Position numbers and translations under genes: made by a program
DNA from: Clonostachys chloroleuca
Lineage: Eukaryota; Ascomycota; Sordariomycetes; Hypocreales; Bionectriaceae
Assembly: GCA_037952775.1 (NCBI GenBank)
Contig: JBANAY010000001.1
Coordinates: 6,436,051-6,500,050, forward strand
Direction: 5' to 3'
DNA: 64,000 nucleotides
Shown here: piece by piece, positions 12,601-24,246 of the stretch
Layout: each line of letters starts with the position of its first letter
How positions within the stretch are numbered: the first letter of the stretch is position 1
The notes under the pieces: model-generated
Told to the model about the DNA's origin: nothing
The model's input: the letters and a program-made list of their open reading frames with translations, nothing else
The model's database searches: none

Positions 12601-14820
12601 GAATTATTATAATTATAAAATATAAACCTACTAATAAACTAGTTTATTAATTATATAAAGTAGAGAGATATTCTTAAGAACTTATATTAGAATTAATAGA
12701 AATTAAAATTTTATTAAATATTAGAAGAATATAATAATTCTTTAATAACTAAAAGTACTATTATAAAAAACTAAAATAATTACTTATAATAATAAGTAGA
12801 TATAATAATTATAATCTTAATAATACTATAATCTAATATACTAAAAAATATATTTTAATAAAAATTATAATAAATAAAGTAAATCTTAGAATAGATATAA
12901 AAATAGAAAAATCTCTAGAAATAGATTATATTAATTAAATATATATTATAAATTAATAAAAATATAATTATAATATTAAATTTAATCTATAGTATAAATA
13001 AGCTAGAAAAAAATAAGAATAAGAAAATAAGAAAAAATATCTTAAAAAAGAAAAACTAAACTATATTTTATAAAAATACTAGAAATATAATAAGCTATTT
13101 AAAGAAACTCTAGAAACTAGATTACTATAATATAACTAATAGAATTATAAAATCTCTATTATTAAAGAAAAGAAACTAGTTTTTTATAAACTCTATAATT
13201 TTATAGAACTTTAATTATAAATACTCTATAAATATATTAATAATATATTAATAAAAAGCTATATATAATTATTAACTTTATCTATAAATTATCTTATAAT
13301 ATTTATACTAAAGAAAAATAGTAAACTCTATTTAGTTATTAACTATTACTAACTAAATAAGATTATATATAAAGATAGAATATTCTTACTATTAATTATA
13401 GAACTCTAAAATTAATTATAAGATAAATAGTAGTTTATTATACTAGATCTAAAGGGAGTTTATAACTTAATATAAATTAAAAAAGAAGATAAATAGAAAA
13501 TAATATTTAAAATAAAGTTTAGTTTATATAAATATTTTATTATACTTTTTAAACTAATAAATATATTTATAATATTCTAATAAATAATTAATTAAATACT
13601 CTAAGAGTATTTTAATATTTTTATAATTATATATCTTAATAATATTTTAATCTTCTTAAATAACTATAAGATATATAGAGAATATATATATAAGATCTTA
13701 AAGAAATTAAAAGATATAAATCTCCTAATAGAATCTAAGAAAAGTTAGTTTTATATTAAGGAAATTAACTTTCTAGAATATACTATTTAATCTAATAAAA
13801 TATAAAAAGAAAAAAGTAAAATTATTATAATTTCTAGATAGAAAAAGCTAATAAATATTTAAAAAATATAAATCTTTTTTAGATTTACTAACTATTATTA
13901 ATAATTTATTAAAAACTATAGAAAAATTACTATATTATTATATAATTTAATAAAGAAAGAAAAAGAATTTTAATAGAACTTAAAATATTAAAATATATTT
14001 AATAATATTAAAAATTATATAACCTCTAAATCTATACTATAGATATTTAATTTAACTAAGGAAATAGAACTTAAAACTAATATTTTAAATTTTATAATTA
14101 TTATATAAATTAGCTAGAGAGATAATAAAGAAAGATTATACTCTATAGTATTCTATTTAAAAAAACTATATAATATAGAACTTAATTATTTTATCTATAA
14201 TAAAGAATTTATAGTTATTATATATATATTTAAAGAGTTTAAATATTACTATTTAGAACTATAATATAAAGTTAAAATATATATAGATTATAAAAAAATT
14301 TAGTATTTTATTATAACTTAATAATTTAATAGGAGATAAATATACTATATTAAATACTTATTAAAATTTAATTATAAAATTATATATTAGAAAAAATCTA
14401 AAAATAGAAAAGTTAATACTTTTAGCTATAAATATAAATATAATAAATAATTCTAAAAACTAATAAATAATTATTTTTAATAAATAATAAGGAATACTTA
14501 GTATAATAAACTTTAAGTATTATACTAAGGGAAATAGTATATATTAAAATCCAGATAGAAACTATTCTAAATCTAGAAAAAATATAATAAAAAGTAAGAA
14601 TAATACTTATTAAAGAAATCTATAAATATCTACTCTTAGAATATTAAGAAGTTAAAAAAATATTAAATAAAATAAAATAATATTATAATTATTCTAATTT
14701 ATAAAAAAAATATATAAACTATAGTTTTAAAATATAATATTTATATATAAATTAAATCTATAAAATATAAACTCTATAAAGAACTTAAGCTAATATAAAT
14801 ATTAAAATAACTATAGTAAT
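9688..14820 (+). mobile_element. RIP-degraded Ty3/Gypsy gag-pol remnant in plus orientation
   Basis: After about 200 bp of rearranged 3' sequence, the region from roughly 9900 aligns with the reverse complement of the younger element's gag leader (47380 downward). It continues through gag, protease (about 12690) and reverse transcriptase (about 13320-13480). There the decayed text of N-S-K-L-x-L-V-I-N-Y and T-L-D-L-K-G-x-Y-N-L can be read between stops. RNase H and an integrase N-terminal stretch follow to about 14800. Almost every C remaining is followed by T. No open frame survives. It is the same family as the element at 40302-47764 but opposite in orientation and far more mutated. Confidence 0.8.
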
Positions 14821-16736
14821 TAATATTCTATATTAGAATTAATAGAAATTAAAATTTTATTAAATATTAGAAGAATAGAATAATTCCTTAATAATTAAAA
14901 GTATTATTATAAAAAACTAAAATAATAACTTATAATAATAAGTAAAAATAATAATAATAGCTTTAATAATATTATAATTTAATATAAAATAAAAATTATT
15001 ATAATAGAAACTAAAATAAGTAATATAAATTTTAAATTAGATATAGAAATAGAAATAACTCTTAGATATATTTTTAGTATTAATTAATTAGAACTAACTA
15101 ATAAAGAAATAATAATAAGAATATAAAATTAAATATAATTTTTTAAGGGGTTTTTACTATATTTAAGAGATACCCTAAGATCAGGCTATATATAACTAGA
15201 TCTATATAATTTATTTTTAACTAAGTTTTAATCTATATCTAATCTTTAATTCTATTTTTTTTACTTTTTTATTTATATAAGCTAAGATAAAGTAATAGTA
15301 TCTCTAAAAACTCTAAGAACTTACTAAGTATATAATTTAGCTATAAACCCTAAGGGGAAATACTTATTATCTATAATTAACTATAATATCTCTCTAAGCT
15401 TATTATTACTAATTACTAGTTACTAACTATCTCTTCTTATAACTATAATAATAGTTTTATCTAATATAATTATCTCTAGTAGCCAGGATCTGATTATAGT
15501 AGTAGATAGAGTTCTTATATATATAATAAAGATAATTAGTAATAACTCTCAGAAGCTTATCTATAATCTATATATCTAATAATAGAGCTTATACTTAATA
15601 ATAAAATTCCTTATAGTAATAAAGCTACTTATAATTATACAGGCCTAGTAGTTATAGCTACTAGGTCTAATACTCTATTATAAAGCCTATAGAGAGATAT
15701 TAGTATCTCCTGCTCTATCTATAGTACTAGTAGATAATAATAATAGACTTAATAAACTAAGCTTTAATAATAACTAAGTACTTAATAATTATAATAATCT
15801 AAGATATAGCCTCTAGTTCTAGTATATTATATATTATATAAAATTAATATAAATAGAGACTATTTATAAAGTCTAATATATTTAAATATTAATAGTATTT
15901 AGATAGAAGAGAATAGAATAGAATTAAAATATTAAAAAGTTTATTAAATAGAGAAATTAAATTAAATAAAGTTAATTAGATAGTATTAAAATTATAGTAA
16001 ATTAATTAATAACTATCTTAGAATATTTAAAGAAAAATATAATAGCTAATTATAAAGTTACTATATACTAATTAAAAGACTAAATATAGTTTTATATAGT
16101 AATTAAATATAATTAATAGTAAAAGAAAATAAAAAAGCTATTAATAAAACTAATTAATAGTATTAGGATTTAAAAATAGAGTTAAATAATAAATAAATAG
16201 AAAGTATAATAGAATTAGAAATTAGATATATAGTATAAATACTGATACTCAGAAGAAAACTAGTAATTTAAAAGTATTTCTAATAAATATAGATATTTTA
16301 ATAAATTATTTTAAAAAACTTTTAAAATAGAACTATTATAATATAGCTAGTAGGATTATAAAATCTCTATTATTAAAAGAGAAGAACTGGATTTTTATAA
16401 ACTCTATAATCTTATAGAATCTTAGTTATAAATACTTTATAAATATATTAATAATATACTAATAAAAAACTATATATAATTATTAACTTTATCTATAGAA
16501 TACTTTATAATATTTATACTAAAAAAAATAATAAACTCTATTTAGTTATTAATTACTAATAATTAAATAAAATTATATATAAAAACAGTATATCTCTACT
16601 ACTAATTATAGAACTTAGAGATTAATTATAGAATAAATAGTAGTTTATAATACTAGATCTAAAGGGAACTTATAACTTAATATAAATTAAAGAAGAAAAT
16701 AAATAGAAAATAGTATTTAGAATAAAGTTTAATCTT
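14821..16736 (+). mobile_element. Chimeric Gypsy fragments with a repeated protease/RT segment
   Basis: At about 14820 the integrase-like sequence switches abruptly to a second copy of the protease-region text seen at 12690 (ATTAGAATTAATAGAAATTA...). A ~0.8-kb retroposon copy follows (about 15135-15925). From about 16330 to 16735 comes another stretch of reverse transcriptase matching 13140-13540. The protease-region piece also appears at 57480-57780 followed by the same linker, so at least part of this arrangement is shared with a second locus. Confidence 0.65.
15135..15925 (-). mobile_element. Diverged copy of the ~1-kb T-headed retroposon
   Basis: It begins with a T run and G-rich start (TTTTTTAAGGGG) and contains CCCTAAGATCAGG, then CTTATAGTAATAAAGCTACT and a shared 3' part. 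These correspond in order to the two retroposon copies at 36262-37310 and 38551-39557. It lies inside decayed Gypsy sequence. Target-site duplications were not clear. It is the most diverged of the three copies. Confidence 0.55.
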
Positions 16737-16740
16737 AATA

Positions 16741-17215
16741 GTAAGTAGGATTTCTATATCTCTATATTATAGAGCTAACTAGCTATAGTATATAGCTCCT
16801 AAGACTTATTAGAATAGCTAATATAAGTATCTATCTGGTATATATAGAAATAATTATATAATAGTAAGTTAAAATTAAAAATTCTCCTATTTCTATTATA
16901 GAGCTAACTAACTATAGTATATAGCTTCTAAGACTTATTAGAATAGCTAATATAAGTATCTATCTAGTACCTATAGAAATAATTATATAATAGTAAGTAG
17001 GATTTCAATATATCTATATTATATTATAGAGCTAACTAGCTATAGTATATAGCTTCTAAAACTTATTAGAATAGCTAATATAAGTATCTATCTAGTACTT
17101 ATAGAAATAATTATATAACAGTAAGTAAAATTCCTCTATTTCTATTATAGAGCTAACTATCTGCAGTATATAGCTCCTAAAACTTATCAGGGTAGCTAAT
17201 GTAAGTACCTGTCTG
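16741..17215. repeat. Tandem repeat, about four units of 121-129 bp
   Basis: The anchor AGAGCTAACT recurs at 16771, 16900, 17028 and 17149, giving periods of 129, 128 and 121 bp. Each unit contains the block AGCTATAGTATATAGCTYCT and ends in a GTAAGTA-like junction. The last unit is the least RIP-decayed (it keeps CTGCAG and CTGTCTGG). No coding capacity was seen; origin unknown. Confidence 0.85.
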
Positions 17216-19118
17216 GATATAGGAAAAGAGGTAGAACCTGTAAAGACTAATATACAACGGAACGGTATATAAATTGTTAAGTAAATTATAATTTTATACT
17301 CTGTTTATTATTATAAAGCTGACCAGTTAAGATGTTATAATAGAGTATCCCCCCGGGAAGTACTATAAATATATAGATAAACCTACAGGGATTGTGATAG
17401 GGAAATTTTAGTTCTATAGATAATATTTCAGAGTGGATTTTTATTTCTTCCTTCTTATACAGTAGCTACTTCCTAGTTATATACTAAGTTAATTATCTCC
17501 TATATATAGTAAGAAGCTGTTGCTCTTTCTATATATAAGTAAGCTTAAGAAGTTAAGTAAGATTTTAATGTAAATTTTTTTTTCTCTATAAAATTACTCT
17601 ATAGGTAGAATAGTAATAGATTATATATATAGTAAAAGGGGCTGTATTCCTTCTACAGGTAAGTAAACTCAAAAGTTAATAAGTAATTTAGGATAATTTG
17701 AAAATACTATCGCTTAGTATAATTTAATTTAATAATAACTTAGATATTTAATATTATTATAAGGTAATTCTTATCTATTATTAAGAATCCAGAAGACCCT
17801 AATTCTAAGATTATAAAACTAAATCCTAACTAATATAAAATCTAAAAAAAAGAATAATTCCCTCTGCTAAAAAATTGTAAGAGAATTTTCTATATATTAT
17901 ATAGTATACTCTGGGTATTAAAGATTATAAGATTATATATACCGGGAAGATTATCTATCTTATATAGTTAGAAACTATAGATTCTTAGTATAGAGAGTAT
18001 AAGATAAATAATATAATTAGATTCTATCTCTTAGAGCTAGTAAGAATACTATATATTTAATATAGTATCCTTTTTACTATAATCGAGCTTTAGGCCTTAG
18101 GGTAATATACTAATAGATATTAAGATATTCTACTAAGTCTATAGTACTGAATAGAGATATATAATTCCTTATATCTATAGCTAGAGAAGCAAGATAAGCT
18201 GAAATCCGTAGTAATAATTATTTATATAATAATATACTAACTGATACGGATAATTTTAGTACTAGAAATAAGGTCTATAACTTAGCTGCTCTTTCCCCTC
18301 CTAAGATATATGAACTTATTGATAAGAGGGCTAGTAGTAACTGCGCTTAATTAAAGTTAACTGCTACTTAAGTATTAGAACCCTATAAACCAGTAAAATA
18401 GTTTTAGTACCTCTATTAAGATATAATTATTATTTTTCTTAGATTGTACTGGGACTATCTAACCTTTAATAGCCTTTTCGGTACCACCCTAAGGGAGACT
18501 TTTCCTTTACTAAATAGTACTATATATCTCCTATATTCTCTATATCGAGTTGTGGCCTAAATCAGATTATTATAATATTATGCTAAATTTCTAGAAGTTT
18601 TTAACTCCGTTGTGGCTGGAAACGCGGCGAAAGCGCAAAGAATCTTTCTCATAAGGAATACATTCGTTAAATGTTCCCTGACGCCACAATTGAGAGGCTA
18701 AAAATTCATCATGCGAACTTTAAAAAGCGATTTGCAGTCTGCCAGACGGTGGATATTAATGATTAAAGGGAATTGCAAGGGTTGACCGTTGCAGATATTT
18801 TTTGCCACTCGTTCCCCGAAGAGAAGCTGTCAAAGAGGCAGGTATAGAAGCGGCTTATAACCACTTGAGGTCCAGGCAAATATCAAGAGGCCCTTGGAAA
18901 CAAGTATAACTTTGTCACATAGGTATTACGAAATAGCCTCTGACTGGGATGGCGATGCTTTGCTTACCGATTCAATATACAATTACCTACACTTGCGACC
19001 GGTCATGCCGCCCACCAACTATTACGTAAACGTGGAGTTGGTTGCCCCTTCTCCGTTTTCAGCTGACGATCCGTCTATATTCACCAAATATACCAATATA
19101 CCATATTCTCATAATTAC
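17216..19118. other. AT-rich relic DNA, then boundary to normal sequence at about 18600
   Basis: The stretch 17216-18600 is AT-rich and mutated but keeps islands of C/G (for example around 17349-17360 and 18280-18330). It did not match the Gypsy or retroposon sequences in this window. Base composition returns to normal at about 18600. No gene was recognised before the hydrolase that ends at 19119. Confidence 0.5.
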
Positions 19119-19135
19119 TCAGCTGACGATCCGTC
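19059..19135. repeat. 17-bp direct repeat overlapping the hydrolase stop codon
   Basis: TCAGCTGACGATCCGTC occurs exactly at 19059-19075 and 19119-19135, 60 bp apart. The second copy includes the stop codon and last codons of the minus-strand DUF2235 gene. The 3' end of that gene may therefore have been made or moved by a local duplication. Confidence 0.8.
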
Positions 19136-20779
19136 GATCGCAGTTTATCCTATTGTCATTATCTAGATCTACTAGGATGCTCGTGGGACACAGCAACCTC
19201 GATAAGCTCTCCTGAATTCGATACTTCACAGTCTCACCCTCCTCGTACGCGACACTCATCTTCTTCTCCGGGCTCATCACATACTCGGGCACTGCGTGCA
19301 CGCCTCTCTTCACCCACTTCCACCCCGTACTATCATCGAGCTTCTCAACGCTATATCCCTGCAACGACGCCGGCGTGAAGTTGACATTGTTCTTGCGGAT
19401 CCGCACGATAGGGTGGAAATACTCGTTCGTGGCGCCATCAGTGCCGTCGCCCGGGTCCCGCGGATAAGCGCCCGGGGTGCGATCTTTCTTCCCTAAAAGC
19501 CAGAAAAAGACGCCTTGCAGCCCAGAGAAGTTGTCTACGATCGGCCCGCAGCCCCAGCCGTTAGTAATCTTGATGGCGTTGAGCGCGCGACGGTGGTCCT
19601 CGATGAGTGTCTTGATCGCGGCGTCTTCGAAGGAGAGCATGCCAGAGAGATTGTCCACCTGGAGCACGGGGAAGTCAGTCGATCAGGATGGTAACTGAGC
19701 TAGTAGGATAGGAGGGACTTACCATCCACGCAAATGTGTTGTGACCGATCTCTTCAAACTTAGTCGAGGTATATGCATCATCTCTTTGGCCGCCGATGTT
19801 GCCATGGACGCCGGGGAACCAGCATTGCTGCAGGTCTTTAGCAGGGCCATCAGCAGTCTTGTGCCAGAGGGTAGGAGGGAAGGTTATTCGTCTTTCGTTA
19901 ATGGCGAGGGCTTGGAAAGCATAGTCTAGATCTGATGGAATCGTCGATTAGTCTCGGTCCTTCTGCAAGAATTCTTGCGATGATACTCACTTTTTGATAC
20001 GTTCGTATTGTGGAACGCGTACTGCTTGTTGATTGGGATGCCAGCTTTCATCGCCCAATCCACCACAGGCCATTCAGGAATTCCCTAGCCATGCAAATTC
20101 AGATTAACGGGAGCAGGTATCCATCATGCCCTGCATTACATACCAGAGCTCCAACGGTGTCCCAAACGCCAACAACCTTAACCCTGACATCTGTAAGACC
20201 CAGCTCTTCCTTATTATTCCGATACCACTCTGACTTTCTGAAGGGGTCACCGCCTATATTCGCACGATAAACCTCCCACATCTCTGCGAAGCGCGACATA
20301 TGCACTGCCGAGAGGACGCCGACATCGCAGACAAGATTGGCGACCGAGCGCGCGGTGAAAGCCCCACGCGAGAAGCCGAAGAAGAACAACTCATCGCCAG
20401 GCTGGTAGTTATTGCTGATGAAATCGTAGATCTGAACCACGTCGATGTCGAGGCCCCAGCCGATGCCGCCTGTGAATTGAAGTGGCAAGCACATCAGTAA
20501 AGCTGTCTTGAGGGAAAACGAAGAAGACTCAGATTTGAGCAACTCACCATATATGGCTTTTTGAAGGGGGAGGTCCCCGGTTCCAAGGCCTGAATGGTAC
20601 GACACGATCTGCTTCACAAGATTACCTTCAGCATCAGGGCCACTGTTCGCAACTGCTCGAGCCAATTTAGCGACATTTGAAGGGGCGGACTTGTCGCCCA
20701 CGTCGGACGCAAGCCATGTCCCGTCTGCGCAGAGGATGATGCGCTTGTAGCTGGCCAGCTTGAGCGTTTTTTCCACCAT
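19119..20779 (-). CDS. DUF2235 alpha/beta-hydrolase (Tle1-type phospholipase-like domain)
   Basis: Five exons on the minus strand, 20548-20779, 20144-20469, 19991-20084, 19723-19925 and 19119-19658, give 464 residues. All four introns (78, 59, 65, 64 nt) have GT-AG ends and preserve frame. The protein opens with the D-G-T-W motif at residues 19-22, has the nucleophile elbow G-F-S-R-G-A (Ser about 111), D-T-V-G-A-L-G (Asp about 181), and F-P-G-V-H (His about 258). That order is typical of DUF2235 (PF09994), whose bacterial members include type VI-secreted phospholipases. Fungal members are intracellular hydrolases of unknown substrate. There is no signal peptide. It is divergent from the GMC oxidoreductase across a 1.5-kb promoter region. 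Confidence 0.9.
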
Positions 20780-20974
20780 AGTGTAGCAAGGCTGGATGGT
20801 TGAAAAATGAGGGCGGAAGAGAGAGGACAGTCTGTGAGGCTGCTTTCAAAAGGAATCCTCGATCAATGCTGGTCTTAGCAATAGGGGTCGTAGGGTAGCG
20901 GAACACCTAAGCCATCAAATGAAGTCTTATATGAAAAAGTATGGTGCCTCTGGAATGGAAACCTAAAATGGAAT

Positions 20975-21112
20975 TGGGCGCCGGAGTTCAAGTATTAGTC
21001 AAGGCAAATAGTTTGCCATTCCAGAGCTTCCTAAAGCTTCAAGAGTCTAGACTTCCATTGGCGTAAAAGTCCTGGTGGCTCCGTAATGAATGCTTATTAG
21101 AGCTCGATCCAT
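20975..21112 (+). repeat. Promoter repeat R1 (internally deleted copy)
   Basis: It starts GGGCGCCGGAGTTCAAG and includes CATTCCAGAGCTTCCTAAAG, AGAGTCTAGA and GTGGCTCCGTAATGAATG, in the same order as R2 and, inverted, R3 and R4. The middle ~90 bp present in R2 and R3 is missing. It lies about 200 bp upstream of the DUF2235 start. Confidence 0.7.
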
Positions 21113-21905
21113 GTGAAAGTGTCTAAAGGTCTGGTCTAGAGCATCCCTTATACTTGCGATTCGTTTGCAGTATGGTCGACCTCTCAGGCTTCCTCGCAGA
21201 GGTGGCAAGCTGAGTAAAACGCCACAAACTATCTATCACTGACGGCCTGATTGACGGATAGAACACGGCGCAAGTCTGTCATCAGCACTACGTCTCACTT
21301 TCAGCGTTCACCTCAAGGATCTAGACTAAAGAGTAACTACCGATTTCGAAATGCTCATCGCAATTATATTACACTAGCATTCCAAATTCGTAAGCCTGGT
21401 ATGTAAAGGTTCCGCTATACATTCCAGTACTATAGTCTAGATTAGACACACAAGAATGGGACGGCAGGTTCAGCTCGTTACCTCTGAGAGGGAGCCTTTG
21501 CGGCTGACAAGCCTTCAAACCTATCGCAAAAGTATACGTGACGTTTTGGATCAAGGTTCAGGCTTTTATACGACCCAGCTAGTCTAGATGTTCATCATTC
21601 CAGATGTCCCATCAGCTCAATGTACTCAGAGGGATTCGAGTCTTCACTATGCCACAATGTTAACGTCAGCGGGACTGGCCTGAAAGATGTTTGCATTGCC
21701 CGAATCAACCACTCTCTCTGGACTCGGTGAGGCCAAGGCAGTATCCGACGACTAAGTAGACGACTGCCGAAGTCCCTGGGGTGAGCGCGATGATGAGGCC
21801 AATATCTGGGTTCGGCCTTACCGGAGACGATCTGCTGTTCCTACACTCGACATTGGTAGTCCACCAATCCGTGCTTCTCAATCCCGTCGCAAAGCCATAC
21901 TAGCT

Positions 21906-22130
21906 GGGCGCCAGAGTTCAAGGATCAAGGTAAAAAATTTGACTGAAGCCAGTGATCTCATGTCCAGCAACTGTTAATTGACAAAGTTTGGACTTAAAAC
22001 TGAATATCCCTCTCAATCATGCTTTAAAGCATTCTAGAGCTTCCTAAAGTTCCGAGAGTCTAGATATTAATATGTATAGGGAAAAGGGTTATAGCAGCTT
22101 ACACTAAAAGCTTATTAAAGCTGCCTACTA
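21906..22130 (+). repeat. Promoter repeat R2
   Basis: A full-length copy beginning GGGCGCCAGAGTTCAAGGAT and including CATTCTAGAGCTTCCTAAAG and GAGAGTCTAGATATTAATA. It ends around CTTATTAAAGCT, less than 150 bp before the GMC start codon. It is a direct repeat of R1 and the inverted counterpart of R3. Confidence 0.7.
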
Positions 22131-22267
22131 CAGTTTAAGTAGAGTTATAAAGATGCTGGTTCCGCAGGCTACCAGGTTACATAAAACACCCTCGTAGACC
22201 AAACCTAAGGATACATTGACCGTATCCAACTCGTTAAACAGAAACGCTCTACTTCGCACATCCCGCC

Positions 22268-24246
22268 ATGAGCGAATCTTCCACAACCCATATGCCAGAG
22301 ACAACTGTCAGCTCCATGCGTAGCCATGGTGGAGCGCTTCCAGAGGAGGAAGTCGACACACTGCGTGACTATGAGTACGTCGTGGTCGGCTCGGGCGCCG
22401 GGGGGGACCGTTAGCCGCCAACCTCGCCCGGAACGGCCACAAAGTTCTCCTTCTCGAAGCAGGCGATGATCAGGGATTCAATCTCAATCAGCAGGTTCCT
22501 GCCTTCAATTTCAGATCCACAGAGGACGAGAAGATGCGCTGGGACTACTTCGTCAAACATTACGGAGACGAGAAACTCGCACAAAAAGACTCCAAAATGA
22601 CCTGGGAGACACCCACGGGCACACTTTATGTCGGATTGGATCCACCCAGCGGATCAAAGCCGAAAGGAATCCTCTACCCGCGTGCAGGGACGCTTGGTGG
22701 CTGTACAGCACACAATGCCATGATCACCATCTATCCACATGAGAGTGATTGGTCAAACATTGCCGACCTGACCGGCGATACTTCGTGGGCCCCAAGTAAT
22801 ATGCGCCAGTACTTCAAGCGCCTAGAGCGCTGCGAGTATCTTCCGAATGGTACCCCTGGTCACGGCTTCAACGGGTGGCTAGGTACAAATCGCGCTGATC
22901 TCAAACTGGCATTGGGGGACTTTAAGATCCTCTCTATAATCGGTGCTGCTGCTACTGCTATGGGCCACTCGATCCTCAGCTTGGTCCCCGAGAAGGTTTC
23001 CCAACTACTTGGACTCCTGCTGCGGGACGTGAACTCCATTGATCCTCGCCGGGATATGACTGAGGGCATCTACCAACTCCCCCTGGCTACGAGTCACGGA
23101 AAGCGAAGTAGCCCTCGTGATTTTCTTGTAGATACTGCCGAGAAGTATCCGCTGGAAATCAGGACAGGCTGCCTTGCTACCCGTGTGCTTTTCGATGAGA
23201 ATTCTGGCGCCAACACCACTCCGAGGGCAATTGGTGTAGAGTTTCTCGAAGGCAAGAGTCTGTATAAGGCCGATCCTCGGTCAAGTTCATCCACCATCAG
23301 CACCAAGCATCGCGCCCTCGTTTCTCGGGAGGTCATCCTTGCGGCTGGAGCTTTCGGCACACCACAGATCCTGAAGTTGAGCGGTGTAGGTCCAAAAGAC
23401 GAGTTGGAGAGGTTTGGGATTCGTGTCGTCAAAGATATGCAGGGCGTTGGCACCAATCTCCAGGACCGCTATGAGATTCCCGTCGTCACTAAGATACAAG
23501 GTGATTTCCCAATCATAGAAAAATGCACGTACGGGAAGCCTGGAGACCCGTGCCTTGAAGAGTGGAAACACCGCCGCGGTCCCTATCTGTCAAATGGACT
23601 CACCATTGGCATAGTGAAGAAGTCCAGTCTGGCCGATGCTGACCCTGATCTCTTTATCTTCGGTGGCCCTGCATTCTTCCGGGGTTACTTTCCTGGGTAT
23701 TCAGAACTCGCTACTTCGGACAAGAGACACTTCACGTGGGCCGTACTCAAGGCTCACACGCATAACCTGGATGGAACTGTCATGCTAACCTCAGCCGACC
23801 CTCGAGACGTCCCAGATATTAATTTCAATTACTTCACTACGACTCCAGACGAGACTCAGGTAGCTGAGCGGGATCTGGGTGCCATTGCCGAAGGCCTCGA
23901 CTTCGCACGACGCATAATGGATGATGTCTTACCGGTTGTCACTGGACCCCTTGAAGAAGCGTCGCCTGGCCGTCACTTGGCTTCTACAGAGCAGGTGAAA
24001 GAGTTCATTAGGAATGAGGCCTGGGGCCATCATGCTTCCTGCAGCTGCCCTATTGGAGCGGATGGAGACCCCAAAGCTGTTCTTGATTCTCGCTTCCGTG
24101 TCCGAGGGGTGAGCAACCTGCGCGTTGTTGATGCTTCCGTTTTCCCTCGTATTCCTGGTTTCTTTATCGTCCTTCCCATATATATGGTTAGTGAGAAGGC
24201 AACTGATGTTATCCTTGAAAGCATTGGCCAGAGTCGCCATGTCTGA
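22268..24246 (+). CDS. GMC-family FAD oxidoreductase (one-base frame break in a G run)
   Basis: A single-exon gene of about 659 residues if one base is restored. The frame from ATG 22268 reads to V-V-V-G-S-G-A-G-G (FAD Rossmann motif, residues 38-46) and then hits a stop at 22412, just after seven G at 22400-22406. Reading on in the -1 frame gives L-A-A-N-L-A-R-N-G-H-K-V-L-L-L-E-A-G without interruption to 24246. GMC signature 1 (G-G-C-T-A-H-N) and signature 2 (G-A-F-G-T-P-Q-I-L-K-L-S-G-V-G-P) are present. The C-terminal W-G-H-H-A-S-C-S-C-P-I-G carries the catalytic His. Family members oxidise alcohols, sugars or cholines; the substrate here is unknown. A gene model starting at 22534 would lack the FAD motif. 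The rest of the frame is clean, so I think the gene is intact in the organism. Confidence 0.88.
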
